Below are positions 19,177-26,400 of a stretch of 64,000 nt of DNA, in pieces. The position numbers were made by a program, and so were the translations under genes. How positions within the stretch are numbered: position 1 is the first letter of the stretch; each line of letters opens with the position of its first letter. The DNA is from Actinomadura xylanilytica (GTDB lineage: Bacteria > Actinomycetota > Actinomycetes > Streptosporangiales > Streptosporangiaceae), in NCBI RefSeq assembly GCF_030283145.1, contig NZ_JASNWE010000007.1, forward strand, positions 62,001 through 126,000, written 5' to 3'. The notes below the pieces were generated by a model. The model had not been told where the DNA came from, did no database searches, and saw only the letters and a list, made by a program, of their open reading frames with translations.

Positions 19177-19377
19177 TCAGACCTCCCGCGCGGTGTCGAG
19201 GAGCCGCCGCCAGGCGGCCGGTGCGAGCACCAGCGCCGGGCCGTGCGGATCCTTGGAGTCGCGAACGGCGTGCACGCCATCGGAGAGTGCCGCCACTTCG
19301 ACGCACTGGTCGCCGCTCCCGCTGTGGGAGGACGTGCGCCAGGTGGCTCCGGTGAGTGCGCGCTGGAGGTTGGTCAC
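19177..19377 (-). CDS. DUF397 domain protein
   Basis: 66 residues, essentially one DUF397 domain: WRTSSHSGSGDQCVEVA, VAVRDSKDP-type segment (HAVRDSKDPHGPAL), and final W-R-LL. Such small proteins pair with DUF5753-HTH regulators, often as a linked partner or antitoxin-like element, and are abundant in filamentous actinobacteria. Its ATG at 19377 overlaps the stop of the HTH gene by four bases. Confidence 0.95.
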   Translation of the reverse strand: MTNLQRALTGATWRTSSHSGSGDQCVEVAALSDGVHAVRDSKDPHGPALVLAPAAWRRLLDTAREV

Positions 19378-20216
19378 GGGCTGCTCCTTGCTGCCTCGGC
19401 GATGAGGTGCGCGGACTCCTCAGGGGACAGGGCCGCCTCCTCGATCCTCTGGAAGCGGTCCCCGTGCTTGGCTATTGCCTCGGCGCTTTCGAGATAAACG
19501 TCACCCATGGTGCCCTCTACGTAGGCGATTTCAGGGTCTGCGGGGTTCGGATACGACAAAATCGTGAAACGTCCGTCAAGTCCCGCATGCGCCTCAGCGG
19601 TGTACGGCAGCACCTGTACCGTCACGCTCGGCCGCTCCGTGGCCCGGGCGAGCGCGTCGAGCTGGGCGCCCATCACCGCGCGCCCGCCGATGTACCGGTG
19701 GAGGACCGCCTCGTCGAACACCACGTGCAGCCGGGGCGCGTTCGGACGGTCCAGCAGCGCCTGGCGGATCTTGCGCGCGGCGATCCGCCGCTCGATGTCC
19801 TCGGGGCCGGGGAGCAGTCGCCCCGCCGTGATCACGGCGCGCGAGTACGCCTCGATCTGGAGCAGGCCGTGGACGAGCTGGGGGTCCCAGGTGCGGATCT
19901 GGGACGCCTCGTCCTCGAGGGCCACGTAGCTGCCGGTGAAGACGTCGGCGTACGCCGTCCACCAGCCGCGCTGCCCCGCCTGCCGGGCCAGGGTGATGAG
20001 GGCGTCGCGCTCCGGGCTGTTGACGCCGTATAGGTCGAGTATGTCTGCGATGTCGCCTGGTCGTGGCCGGGTCTGGCTCGTCTCCAACCGGGAGATGGTG
20101 GCCCGCGACCAGTCGAGCCGGTCGGCCACCTCTTGCAGGGTCAGGCCCTGCTCCTCCCGCAACTTGCGAAGTTCCCGTGCCAGCCGGCGGCCACGAACGG
20201 TGGGCCGGTAGGTCAT
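19374..20216 (-). CDS. HTH transcriptional regulator with DUF5753 (Scr1-like)
   Basis: 280 residues. XRE helix-turn-helix at about 10-65 (LARELRKLREEQGLTLQEVADRL, then SRATISRLETSQTRPRPGDI), followed by the DUF5753 effector domain (about 95-275; WWTAYADVFTGSYVALEDEAS, IRTWDPQLVHGLLQ, RQALLDR, LHVVFDEAVL). Start ATG 20216 puts the HTH at the N-terminus; longer frames reach upstream without signals. Co-translated with DUF397 (ATGA overlap), divergent from an anti-sigma-type ATPase gene: a standard actinomycete three-gene module with developmental or stress roles in some species. Confidence 0.94.
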   Translation of the reverse strand: MTYRPTVRGRRLARELRKLREEQGLTLQEVADRLDWSRATISRLETSQTRPRPGDIADILDLYGVNSPERDALITLARQAGQRGWWTAYADVFTGSYVALEDEASQIRTWDPQLVHGLLQIEAYSRAVITAGRLLPGPEDIERRIAARKIRQALLDRPNAPRLHVVFDEAVLHRYIGGRAVMGAQLDALARATERPSVTVQVLPYTAEAHAGLDGRFTILSYPNPADPEIAYVEGTMGDVYLESAEAIAKHGDRFQRIEEAALSPEESAHLIAEAARSSP

Positions 20217-20234
20217 GAGAGGCGAGTCTCCACA

Positions 20235-20247
20235 CTTGCGCCGCAAG
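20235..20247. promoter_or_regulatory. Palindrome CTTGCG-C-CGCAAG upstream of the HTH gene
   Basis: Perfect 6-bp arms around one base, 19-31 bp before the DUF5753-HTH start codon. DUF5753 regulators tend to bind such short palindromes at their own promoters; autoregulation is inferred. Confidence 0.45.
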
Positions 20248-20413
20248 GTACAACGCGAATGACGAACCCGGTCGGTCAGGCAGAGCAATCTGTCCAAGTC
20301 TGTTGCGGTACTGAGATTCTCACGACACGCTGTGAAACGTGACCACTCGGGGACCGAAAGTGACGATCCGCGACGGAACCGCGCGCCAGACACCCTGATC
20401 CGCGGGAGGATTC

Positions 20414-21109
20414 GTGAACACCTCGCCTGAGCTCATCGACGAGACCGCACATCCGGTGCCGCCGGGCCCGGCGGCACCATCCGGCGCCCCGCCCGCGGCC
20501 GGCGGGGCGCCGCCCGGCCGGCCGGCGGCCGGGCCGGTGCTCGCCGTGGCCGGTGCCGCGGCCGGGCCCGCGCCGCCCGCGACCGCCGGGCCGGACCGGG
20601 TGTGGGCGCTGCCCGCCGGTCCCGGCTGCGCCGGCCACGCCCGCCGCGTGCTCGCGGACGCGCTGGCCGAGCTCGGCGTCGCCCGCGACACGATCGGCGA
20701 CGCCGCGCTGATGGTCAGCGAGCTGGCCACCAACGCCCACCAGCACGCCGGCGGGCATGTCCCGCACGAGCTGTGGCTCTACCGGGACGAGCCGGACGAC
20801 CACCCGCCCGGCGAGCCCGGCAGGCCGGCGAAGGCGGGCGGCGCAGGGGAGGCGGGGGAGATCCGCTGCGCGGTCTTCGACGCCTTCGCCGACGCCCGGC
20901 TGCCCGGCTACTCGTGGACCTCGGGCGACTGCGGGCGGGGCATCGGCATCGTCCACGAGCTGTCCGCGGGTCGCTGGGGCATGCTGCGCACCCTGTCGCG
21001 GCTCGGGCCGGAGGTGCGGGGCAAGGCCGTGTGGTTCGCGATCCCGGTCCCGGCCCGCGCCCTTGTTCCCGCCCCCGTTCCCGCCGCTGCCGCGTGGGAC
21101 GCCTCCTGA
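20414..21109 (+). CDS. ATP-binding protein, RsbW-like HATPase
   Basis: 231 residues, GTG start with GGGAGGA in front. Residues 1-55 are Pro/Ala/Gly-rich and disordered. The HATPase_c_2 domain follows: N box LMVSELATNAHQHA (about 98-111), and G2-like GDCGRGIGIVHEL (about 174-186). The G1 segment (VFDAFADARLPG) is degenerate. These proteins act as anti-sigma or regulatory kinases; the target is unknown. A Gly/Ala/Glu insert splits the domain. Divergent from the DUF5753/DUF397 pair. Confidence 0.9.
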   Translation: MNTSPELIDETAHPVPPGPAAPSGAPPAAGGAPPGRPAAGPVLAVAGAAAGPAPPATAGPDRVWALPAGPGCAGHARRVLADALAELGVARDTIGDAALMVSELATNAHQHAGGHVPHELWLYRDEPDDHPPGEPGRPAKAGGAGEAGEIRCAVFDAFADARLPGYSWTSGDCGRGIGIVHELSAGRWGMLRTLSRLGPEVRGKAVWFAIPVPARALVPAPVPAAAAWDAS

Positions 21110-21159
21110 CGCCGTCCCACGTGTCATGACTTGGGCCCTTCCAGGTGGTATGTCATCCT

Positions 21160-21310
21160 GGGCAGGCGACGGACGCGGAGGAACCCGGTGCGAATCCGGG
21201 GCTGTCCCGCAACTGTGACCAGGGGAGCGCCCCCTCGCTCGCGCCACGGCGGCAACGCTGGAAGGCCGAGGGGGAGCGATGATCTGGAAGCCAGGAGACT
21301 CCGGCCGTCG
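21160..21310 (+). ncRNA. Cobalamin (AdoCbl) riboswitch
   Basis: Conserved core GGTGCGAATCCGGGGCTG, then CCCGCAACTGTGA (about 21187-21217), and the B12-box AGCCAGGAGAC (about 21289-21299), the diagnostic elements of the cobalamin riboswitch. GACGG (21168-21172) can pair with CCGTC (21305-21309) as P1. A short CCAC/GTGG hairpin near 21321 and the ribosome site of the following ATG (21350) suggest translational control. It should shut off the cobalamin genes downstream when B12 is plentiful. Confidence 0.95.
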
Positions 21311-21349
21311 GACCTGCTCGCCACGGGCGTGGACACCCGAGGGAAGGAC

Positions 21350-23428
21350 ATGACGCATGCCCTGTCTGATGGGCCGATGAACCGCGGGCGCACCGGCGCC
21401 GCGCGCTATCCGTTCTCGGCGGTCGTCGGGATGGACGACCTCAAGCTGGCCCTGCTGATCAACGCGGTCTCGCCCGGCGTGGGCGGGGTGCTGGTGCGCG
21501 GGGAGAAGGGCACCGCCAAGTCGACGATCGTCCGGGCGCTGGCGGACCTGCTGCCCCCGGTCACGGCCGTGCCGGGCTGCCGTTTCGCCTGCGACCCCCG
21601 TGATCCCGACCCCGGCTGCCCGGACGCCCCGCACGCCGGGCCTGGGCCCGGGTCCGGGGAGGCGGCGCGGGCGGAGGAGCGGGCCGCGCGGCTGGTGGAG
21701 CTGCCCGTGGGCGCCTCCGAGGACCGGCTGACCGGCTCCCTCGACATCGAGCGCGCGCTGACCGAGGGCGTGCGGGCGTTCGAGCCGGGCCTGCTCGCCG
21801 CCGCGCACCGCGGGGTGCTCTACGTCGACGAGGTCAACCTGCTGCACGACCACCTGGTCGACCTGCTGCTGGACGCGGCGGCGATGGGCGAGTCGCACGT
21901 CGAGCGCGAGGGCGTCTCGGTGCGGCACGCCGCCCGTTTCCTGCTGGTGGGCACGATGAACCCGGAAGAGGGCGAGCTCCGGCCGCAGCTCCTGGACCGG
22001 TTCGGGCTGACCGTCGAGGTGGCCGCGACCCGCGACCCGGTGGAGCGCGCCGAGGTCGTCCGGCGGCGGCTGCGCTTCGAGGCCGACCCGGCCGGGTTCG
22101 CTGCGGGCTGGACGGGCGCCGAGGCCGGGCTGGCCGGCCGGATCGCCGCCGCGCGGGCCCGGCTGCCCGCCGTCGAGCTGCCCGACGCCGCGCTGCGGCA
22201 GATCACCGCCGTGTGCGCCGCGTTCGAGGTGGACGGCCTGCGCGCCGACCTGGTGGCCGCGCGCGCCGCGATCGCCCTGGCGGCCTGGCACGACCGGGAC
22301 TCGGTGACCGAGGACGACGTGCGGACCGCCGCGCGGCTCGCCCTGCCGCACCGGCGGCGCCGCGACCCGTTCGACGCGCCCGGCCTGGACGGGGAGAAGC
22401 TCGACGAGGTCCTCGACGAGCACGGCGCCCCCGAGCCCCCCGAGCCTCCGGAATCCCCCGGGCCCCCCGACGACGGCGGCCCCGACGATCCGGACGGCGG
22501 TGGTGGCGGCGGTAGTGGTGCCGACGTCCCGCAGGACGCCCCCCAGGACGGGCCCGGCGCCGAACAGCCGAGCGATCCCGCAGGGCAGAACGCGCAGGAC
22601 GCGCCGCAGGGAGGCGATCGCTCTAAAGAGAAGGAGCCTGCCCCGGCCGACGCCGCGTACAAGCCGCGCCTCTTTACCGTCCCCGGTATGGGGGCTGGGG
22701 CGCCGGGACGCCGTTCCAAGGCGCGCAGTCCTCACGGCCGCGTGTCTGGAGCCAGGCCCGGCGCGCATGGGCTGCACCTGACCGCGACGCTGCGGGCGGC
22801 GGCGCCGCATCAGCGTGCGCGGGGCCGCGGCGGCTCTGGGCTGATCGTCGCGCCGGAGGACCTGCGCGAGTCGGTGCGGGACGGCCGCGAGGGCAACCTG
22901 GTGCTGTTCGTCGTCGACGCCAGCGGGTCCATGGCCGCGCGGCAGCGGATGCGCACGGTCAAGGGCGCGGTGCTCAGCCTGCTGCTGGACGCCTACCAGC
23001 GCCGCGACAAGGTCGGGCTGATCACCTTCCGCGGCCGGGACGCCGAGCTGGCCCTCCCGCCGACCTCGTCGGTCGAGGCCGGCGCGCGCCGGCTGGAGCG
23101 GCTGCCGACCGGGGGCCGCACCCCGCTGGCGGCCGGGCTGCTGCGCGCCGCCGAGGTACTGCGGGTCGAGCGGCTGCGCGATCCGGCGCGGCGTCCGCTG
23201 CTGGTCGTGGTCACCGACGGCCGCGCCACCCACGGCGGCGACCCGGCCCGCGCCGCCGGGCTGCTGGCGGGCGTGGCGGCCGTCGTCGTCGACTGCGAGT
23301 CGGGCCCGGTGCGGCTCGGCCTGGCCGGCGCCCTCGGCACCCGGCTCGGCGCCGAGGTCGTCCGGCTGGACGAGCTCGCCGCCGACGCCCTGGCCGGGGT
23401 GGTCCGCGGCTCCAGGAGCGCGGCGTGA
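21350..23428 (+). CDS. Cobaltochelatase-type AAA+/VWA fused subunit (ChlI/ChlD-like)
   Basis: 692 residues. AAA+ half: Walker A GEKGTAKST (about 46-54), Walker B VLYVDEVNLL, sensor GTMNPEEGELRPQLLDRFGL; then an acidic Pro/Gly-rich linker (about 355-440); VWA half with MIDAS FVVDASGSM (about 520-528). This fused form with CobN inserts cobalt in actinobacterial cobalamin synthesis, though magnesium chelatase subunits have the same layout. CobN is not in the window. ATG 21350 follows GAGGGAAGG directly after the riboswitch and is the first gene under it. Confidence 0.9.
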   Translation: MTHALSDGPMNRGRTGAARYPFSAVVGMDDLKLALLINAVSPGVGGVLVRGEKGTAKSTIVRALADLLPPVTAVPGCRFACDPRDPDPGCPDAPHAGPGPGSGEAARAEERAARLVELPVGASEDRLTGSLDIERALTEGVRAFEPGLLAAAHRGVLYVDEVNLLHDHLVDLLLDAAAMGESHVEREGVSVRHAARFLLVGTMNPEEGELRPQLLDRFGLTVEVAATRDPVERAEVVRRRLRFEADPAGFAAGWTGAEAGLAGRIAAARARLPAVELPDAALRQITAVCAAFEVDGLRADLVAARAAIALAAWHDRDSVTEDDVRTAARLALPHRRRRDPFDAPGLDGEKLDEVLDEHGAPEPPEPPESPGPPDDGGPDDPDGGGGGGSGADVPQDAPQDGPGAEQPSDPAGQNAQDAPQGGDRSKEKEPAPADAAYKPRLFTVPGMGAGAPGRRSKARSPHGRVSGARPGAHGLHLTATLRAAAPHQRARGRGGSGLIVAPEDLRESVRDGREGNLVLFVVDASGSMAARQRMRTVKGAVLSLLLDAYQRRDKVGLITFRGRDAELALPPTSSVEAGARRLERLPTGGRTPLAAGLLRAAEVLRVERLRDPARRPLLVVVTDGRATHGGDPARAAGLLAGVAAVVVDCESGPVRLGLAGALGTRLGAEVVRLDELAADALAGVVRGSRSAA

Positions 23429-23482
23429 CCCGCGGCACGGCCCGCGGCACCACCATCGAGCGACGATCACAGGAGGACGGCC

Positions 23483-24097
23483 ATGCCGCAGGGTAAGCCC
23501 GAGTACGTTCCCGACGACGGCCTGACCACCAGGGCGCGGCGCAACCAGCCGCTGGTGATGGTGCACACCGGTCCGGGCAAGGGGAAGTCGACCGCCGCGT
23601 TCGGCCTGGCCCTGCGCGCCTGGAACCAGGGCTGGCCGATCGGAGTGTTCCAGTTCGTCAAGTCCGCCAAGTGGCGGATCGGCGAGGAGAACGCGCTGCT
23701 CGCGCTCGGGCGCCTGCACGAGCAGACGGGCGAGGGCGGCCCGGTGTTCTGGAACAAGATGGGCGAGGGCTGGTCGTGGATCCAGCGCCCCGGCACCGAG
23801 GCCGACCACGAGGCCGACGCCCGCGAGGGCTGGGAGCAGATCAAGCGGGACCTCGCCGCAGAGACGCACCGCCTGTACGTGCTGGACGAGTTCACCTACC
23901 CGATGAAGTGGGGCTGGGTCGACGCGGGCGACGTCGTCGCCGCGCTCCGCGACCGCCCCGGCAACCAGCACGTGGTGATCACCGGCCGCGACGCCGACCC
24001 GCGGCTGCTGGAGTTCGCCGACCTGGTGACCGAGATGGGCAAGGTCAAGCACCCGATGGACCGCGGCCAGAAGGGCCAGAAGGGCATCGAGTGGTGA
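23483..24097 (+). CDS. cobO: Cob(I)yrinic acid a,c-diamide adenosyltransferase
   Basis: 204 residues, the usual CobO/BtuR length. P-loop GPGKGKST at about 30-37; RLYVLDEFTYPMKWGWVD and GRDADPRLLEFADLVTEM, KHPMDRGQKGQKGIEW at the C-terminus are CobA/CobO/BtuR hallmarks. Transfers the adenosyl group from ATP to cob(I)yrinate diamide. ATG 23483 follows AGGAGG. Lies 54 bp after the chelatase gene in the cobalamin transcript. Confidence 0.96.
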   Translation: MPQGKPEYVPDDGLTTRARRNQPLVMVHTGPGKGKSTAAFGLALRAWNQGWPIGVFQFVKSAKWRIGEENALLALGRLHEQTGEGGPVFWNKMGEGWSWIQRPGTEADHEADAREGWEQIKRDLAAETHRLYVLDEFTYPMKWGWVDAGDVVAALRDRPGNQHVVITGRDADPRLLEFADLVTEMGKVKHPMDRGQKGQKGIEW

Positions 24098-24161
24098 CCG
24101 CCCGGGCGACGGCGCCGCGAAACGGCCGCGTCGGTGCGGGCGGTGCTGCGGTGACGCTCCG

Positions 24162-25583
24162 GTGAGCGTGCCCCGGATCGTCGTCGCCGCCCCCTCGTCC
24201 GGGAGCGGGAAGACGACCGTCGCGACCGGCCTGATGGCCGCGTTCGCGGCGCGCGGGCTGGCGGTGTCCCCGCACAAGGTGGGGCCCGACTACATCGACC
24301 CGGGCTACCACGCGCTCGCGACCGGGCGGCCGGGCCGCAACCTGGACCCCTGGCTGACGTCGGAGGACCTGGTCGTCCCGCTGTTCCGGCACGCCGCGGC
24401 CGGCGCCGACCTGGCGGTCGTCGAAGGTGTGATGGGGCTGTACGACGGGGCCCAGGGGCCGGCCCGGCCGCGGGGCGGCGGCGACTTCGCCTCTACCGCG
24501 CACGTCGCTTCGCTGCTGGACGCGCCGGTCGTGCTCGTCGTCGACGCGTCCGCCGCCGCGGGCCGGTCGGTCGCGGCGCTCGTGCACGGGTTCCGCTCGT
24601 TCGGCGACGTGCGGGTCGGCGGGGTCGTGCTCAACCGGCTCGGCTCCGACGGCCATGAGCTGATGTGCCGGGAGGCCGTGGAGGAGCTCGGCCTCCCGGT
24701 GCTGGGCGCGCTGCGCCGCCATGAGGCCGCCGCGACCCCGTCCCGCCACCTCGGCCTGGTGCCCGCCGCCGAGCGTCGCGCCGACGCCGTCGCGACGGTC
24801 GCGCGGCTCGGGGAGCTGGTGGCCTCGTCCTGCGATCTGGACGCCGTCCTGGCCCTCGCCGGTAGCGCCCCGCCGCTGGCCGTCGCCCCCTGGGAGCCGG
24901 ACGCGCACCTACCCGCCGATGCGGATGGGGTCATCGGTTCCAGGGGCGGACGTCCTCGGATCGCGGTCGCCGGAGGGCCTGCCTTTACCTTCGGCTATGC
25001 GGAGAACGAGGAGTTGCTCGAAGCGGCCGGGGCAGAGGTCGTCCGGTTCGACCCCCTGCATGACGAGAACCTTCCGGACGGTACCGGCGGGGTCGTCATC
25101 GGCGGCGGTTTCCCTGAGATGTACGCCGCCGACCTGTCCGCGAACGAACCGCTGCGCAGAGCTCTCGCCGCGTTCGCAGGCGCGCCGGACACGGCCGGAC
25201 GCGCCGGACCCGTGTACGCCGAGTGCGCAGGACTGCTCTACCTGGCGGAAGAGCTGGACGGCGAACCGATGTGCGGCGTCCTTCCAGGCGTCACCGCCAC
25301 GATGGCCCCTCGGCTGACGCTCGGCTACAGGGCGGCGGTCGCGGTGTCCGATTCCGTTGTCGCGCGCGTGGGGGAGCGGGTGCACGGCCATGAATTCCAC
25401 CGCACCGTTACGGAACCGGGACACGGCACGACTCCTGCCTGGCAGTGGTCGACGTCCGGCCCTGAGGGGTTCGTCCGGGGAGACTGTGTCGCGTCGTACC
25501 TTCATCTCCATTGGGCCGGTACGCCACAATTCGCCACCAGGATGGTGGAGGCATGCCGGACGCACCGAGGAGAGCGTGTGTGA
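24162..25583 (+). CDS. cobB: Cobyrinate a,c-diamide synthase
   Basis: 473 residues from GTG 24162. N-terminal dethiobiotin-synthetase-like ATPase with P-loop APSSGSGKTT (about 9-18), KVGPDYIDPGYH and VVEGVMGLYDG; C-terminal GATase_3 glutamine amidotransferase with nucleophile Cys in YAECAGLLYL and His in HGHEFHR. Amidates carboxylates a and c of the corrin ring using glutamine and ATP. Its stop overlaps a GTG start by four bases. Upstream gap of 64 bp; same transcript as cobO. Confidence 0.95.
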   Translation: MSVPRIVVAAPSSGSGKTTVATGLMAAFAARGLAVSPHKVGPDYIDPGYHALATGRPGRNLDPWLTSEDLVVPLFRHAAAGADLAVVEGVMGLYDGAQGPARPRGGGDFASTAHVASLLDAPVVLVVDASAAAGRSVAALVHGFRSFGDVRVGGVVLNRLGSDGHELMCREAVEELGLPVLGALRRHEAAATPSRHLGLVPAAERRADAVATVARLGELVASSCDLDAVLALAGSAPPLAVAPWEPDAHLPADADGVIGSRGGRPRIAVAGGPAFTFGYAENEELLEAAGAEVVRFDPLHDENLPDGTGGVVIGGGFPEMYAADLSANEPLRRALAAFAGAPDTAGRAGPVYAECAGLLYLAEELDGEPMCGVLPGVTATMAPRLTLGYRAAVAVSDSVVARVGERVHGHEFHRTVTEPGHGTTPAWQWSTSGPEGFVRGDCVASYLHLHWAGTPQFATRMVEACRTHRGERV

Positions 25584-25783
25584 GTACCTTCAGGGAGGAC
25601 GTGCGCCTGCGGGGTGAGCGCGTCGTCCTGCGCCCGTTCGGGCTCGACGACCCGGAGGCCTTCAGCCTGATCGCGCCGGATCTCACTTCACCGGTTCCCG
25701 GCGCGCCGGACCCGCGGCCGGGCGGCGCCTCCGGGAGGCTCGTCGCCCATGACCAGGGAAGATACGAGCATGACCACGACTGA
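25580..25783 (+). pseudogene. Truncated GNAT acetyltransferase-like N-terminus
   Basis: GTG overlaps the cobB stop (GTGA). The first 30 or so residues (REDVRLRGERVVLRPFGLDDPEAF) match the opening of RimJ/RimL-type acetyltransferases, then similarity ends in a Pro/Gly-rich tail and a stop after 67 codons; acetyl-CoA binding segments are missing. It overlaps the next gene's start. Probably a remnant of a full acetyltransferase gene, removed by deletion, still coupled to cobB. A functional short peptide is less likely. Confidence 0.6.
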
Positions 25784-26387
25784 TCCCCACGGGCGCGCGG
25801 ACTCTGCGGATTCCGCGGGCTCCGTGAGCCCTTCTGGCCCCGCGAACGCGGCGGAGGCGGTCGCGAGGCTGGCCGCGCAGGGTGAGCGGACCCTCGTCCT
25901 GTACGGGTCCGCCGTCGCGGGCGCGGCGCGCGGGATGCTGCCGAAACTGCCCGCCGAGTGCTTCGTCGAGGCGGACGGTGAGGGCGCGTCGCTGCGGGCC
26001 GCCGCCGAGCACGGCCTCGCCCAGGTGATCCTCGTCGGCACGGCGGACGAACTCGCGGCGACCGCGACCGCGACCGCGACCGCTACCGCCACCGCGGGCG
26101 CGGCGGCCGAGACCCTCGCCGCGATCACCATCGACATGGACGGCGGTCCCGCGCTGGCCGCCGAGGTGGCCGCGGCGGGCACCGCCCGCCGCGCGTACGA
26201 GCTGTGGGAGGCCGCCGGGATGCTCGGCCCCTGCGGGCGCGAGCTGTGCCGCCGCACGGCCGGCGCGCTCGAGCGGACCGCGGCCCGGACGGTGGGCGCC
26301 GCGGCGAGCCCGGTCGCCGCCCAGGTCGTCCTGGTGGACTTCACGGGTGAGCGGATGGTCGGCATGTTCGGGCGGATGGCCCGGTGA
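25770..26387 (+). CDS. CbiD C-terminal-like protein (N-terminal half absent)
   Basis: 205 residues from ATG 25770, preceded by AGGGAAG; ATG 25749 is an alternative. After a low-complexity N-terminus (about 1-38) the protein resembles the C-terminal half of actinobacterial cobalt-precorrin-5B C1-methyltransferase: LVLYGSAVAG, ECFVEADGEGASLRAAAEHGL, VILVG, TARRAYELWEAAGML, CGRELCRR, VVLVDFTG. The N-terminal methylation domain (GYTTGTCAAAA-like) is not present anywhere upstream. A hexanucleotide run encodes Ala-Thr repeats (about 97-109). It may be an inactive remnant or a repurposed domain. Identification is from memory of the family pattern. Confidence 0.6.
   Translation: MTTTDPHGRADSADSAGSVSPSGPANAAEAVARLAAQGERTLVLYGSAVAGAARGMLPKLPAECFVEADGEGASLRAAAEHGLAQVILVGTADELAATATATATATATAGAAAETLAAITIDMDGGPALAAEVAAAGTARRAYELWEAAGMLGPCGRELCRRTAGALERTAARTVGAAASPVAAQVVLVDFTGERMVGMFGRMAR
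26058..26096. repeat. Hexanucleotide tandem repeat (GCGACC)
   Basis: Four perfect GCGACC units followed by two variants (GCTACC, GCCACC), in-frame, encoding alternating Ala and Thr inside the CbiD-like protein. Changes in copy number would keep the frame. Confidence 0.9.
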
Positions 26388-26400
26388 TCTTGGGGGCGGC

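Noticed and set aside
21160..21310. tRNA-like GGTGCGAATCC segment
   Set aside because: It belongs to the cobalamin riboswitch core; no acceptor stem or anticodon arm surrounds it. No tRNA was seen in the window.
20276..24277. 1.3-kb-codon antisense frame through the riboswitch, chelatase and cobO
   Set aside because: Crosses a structured RNA and two clear genes; composition is that of a shadow frame.
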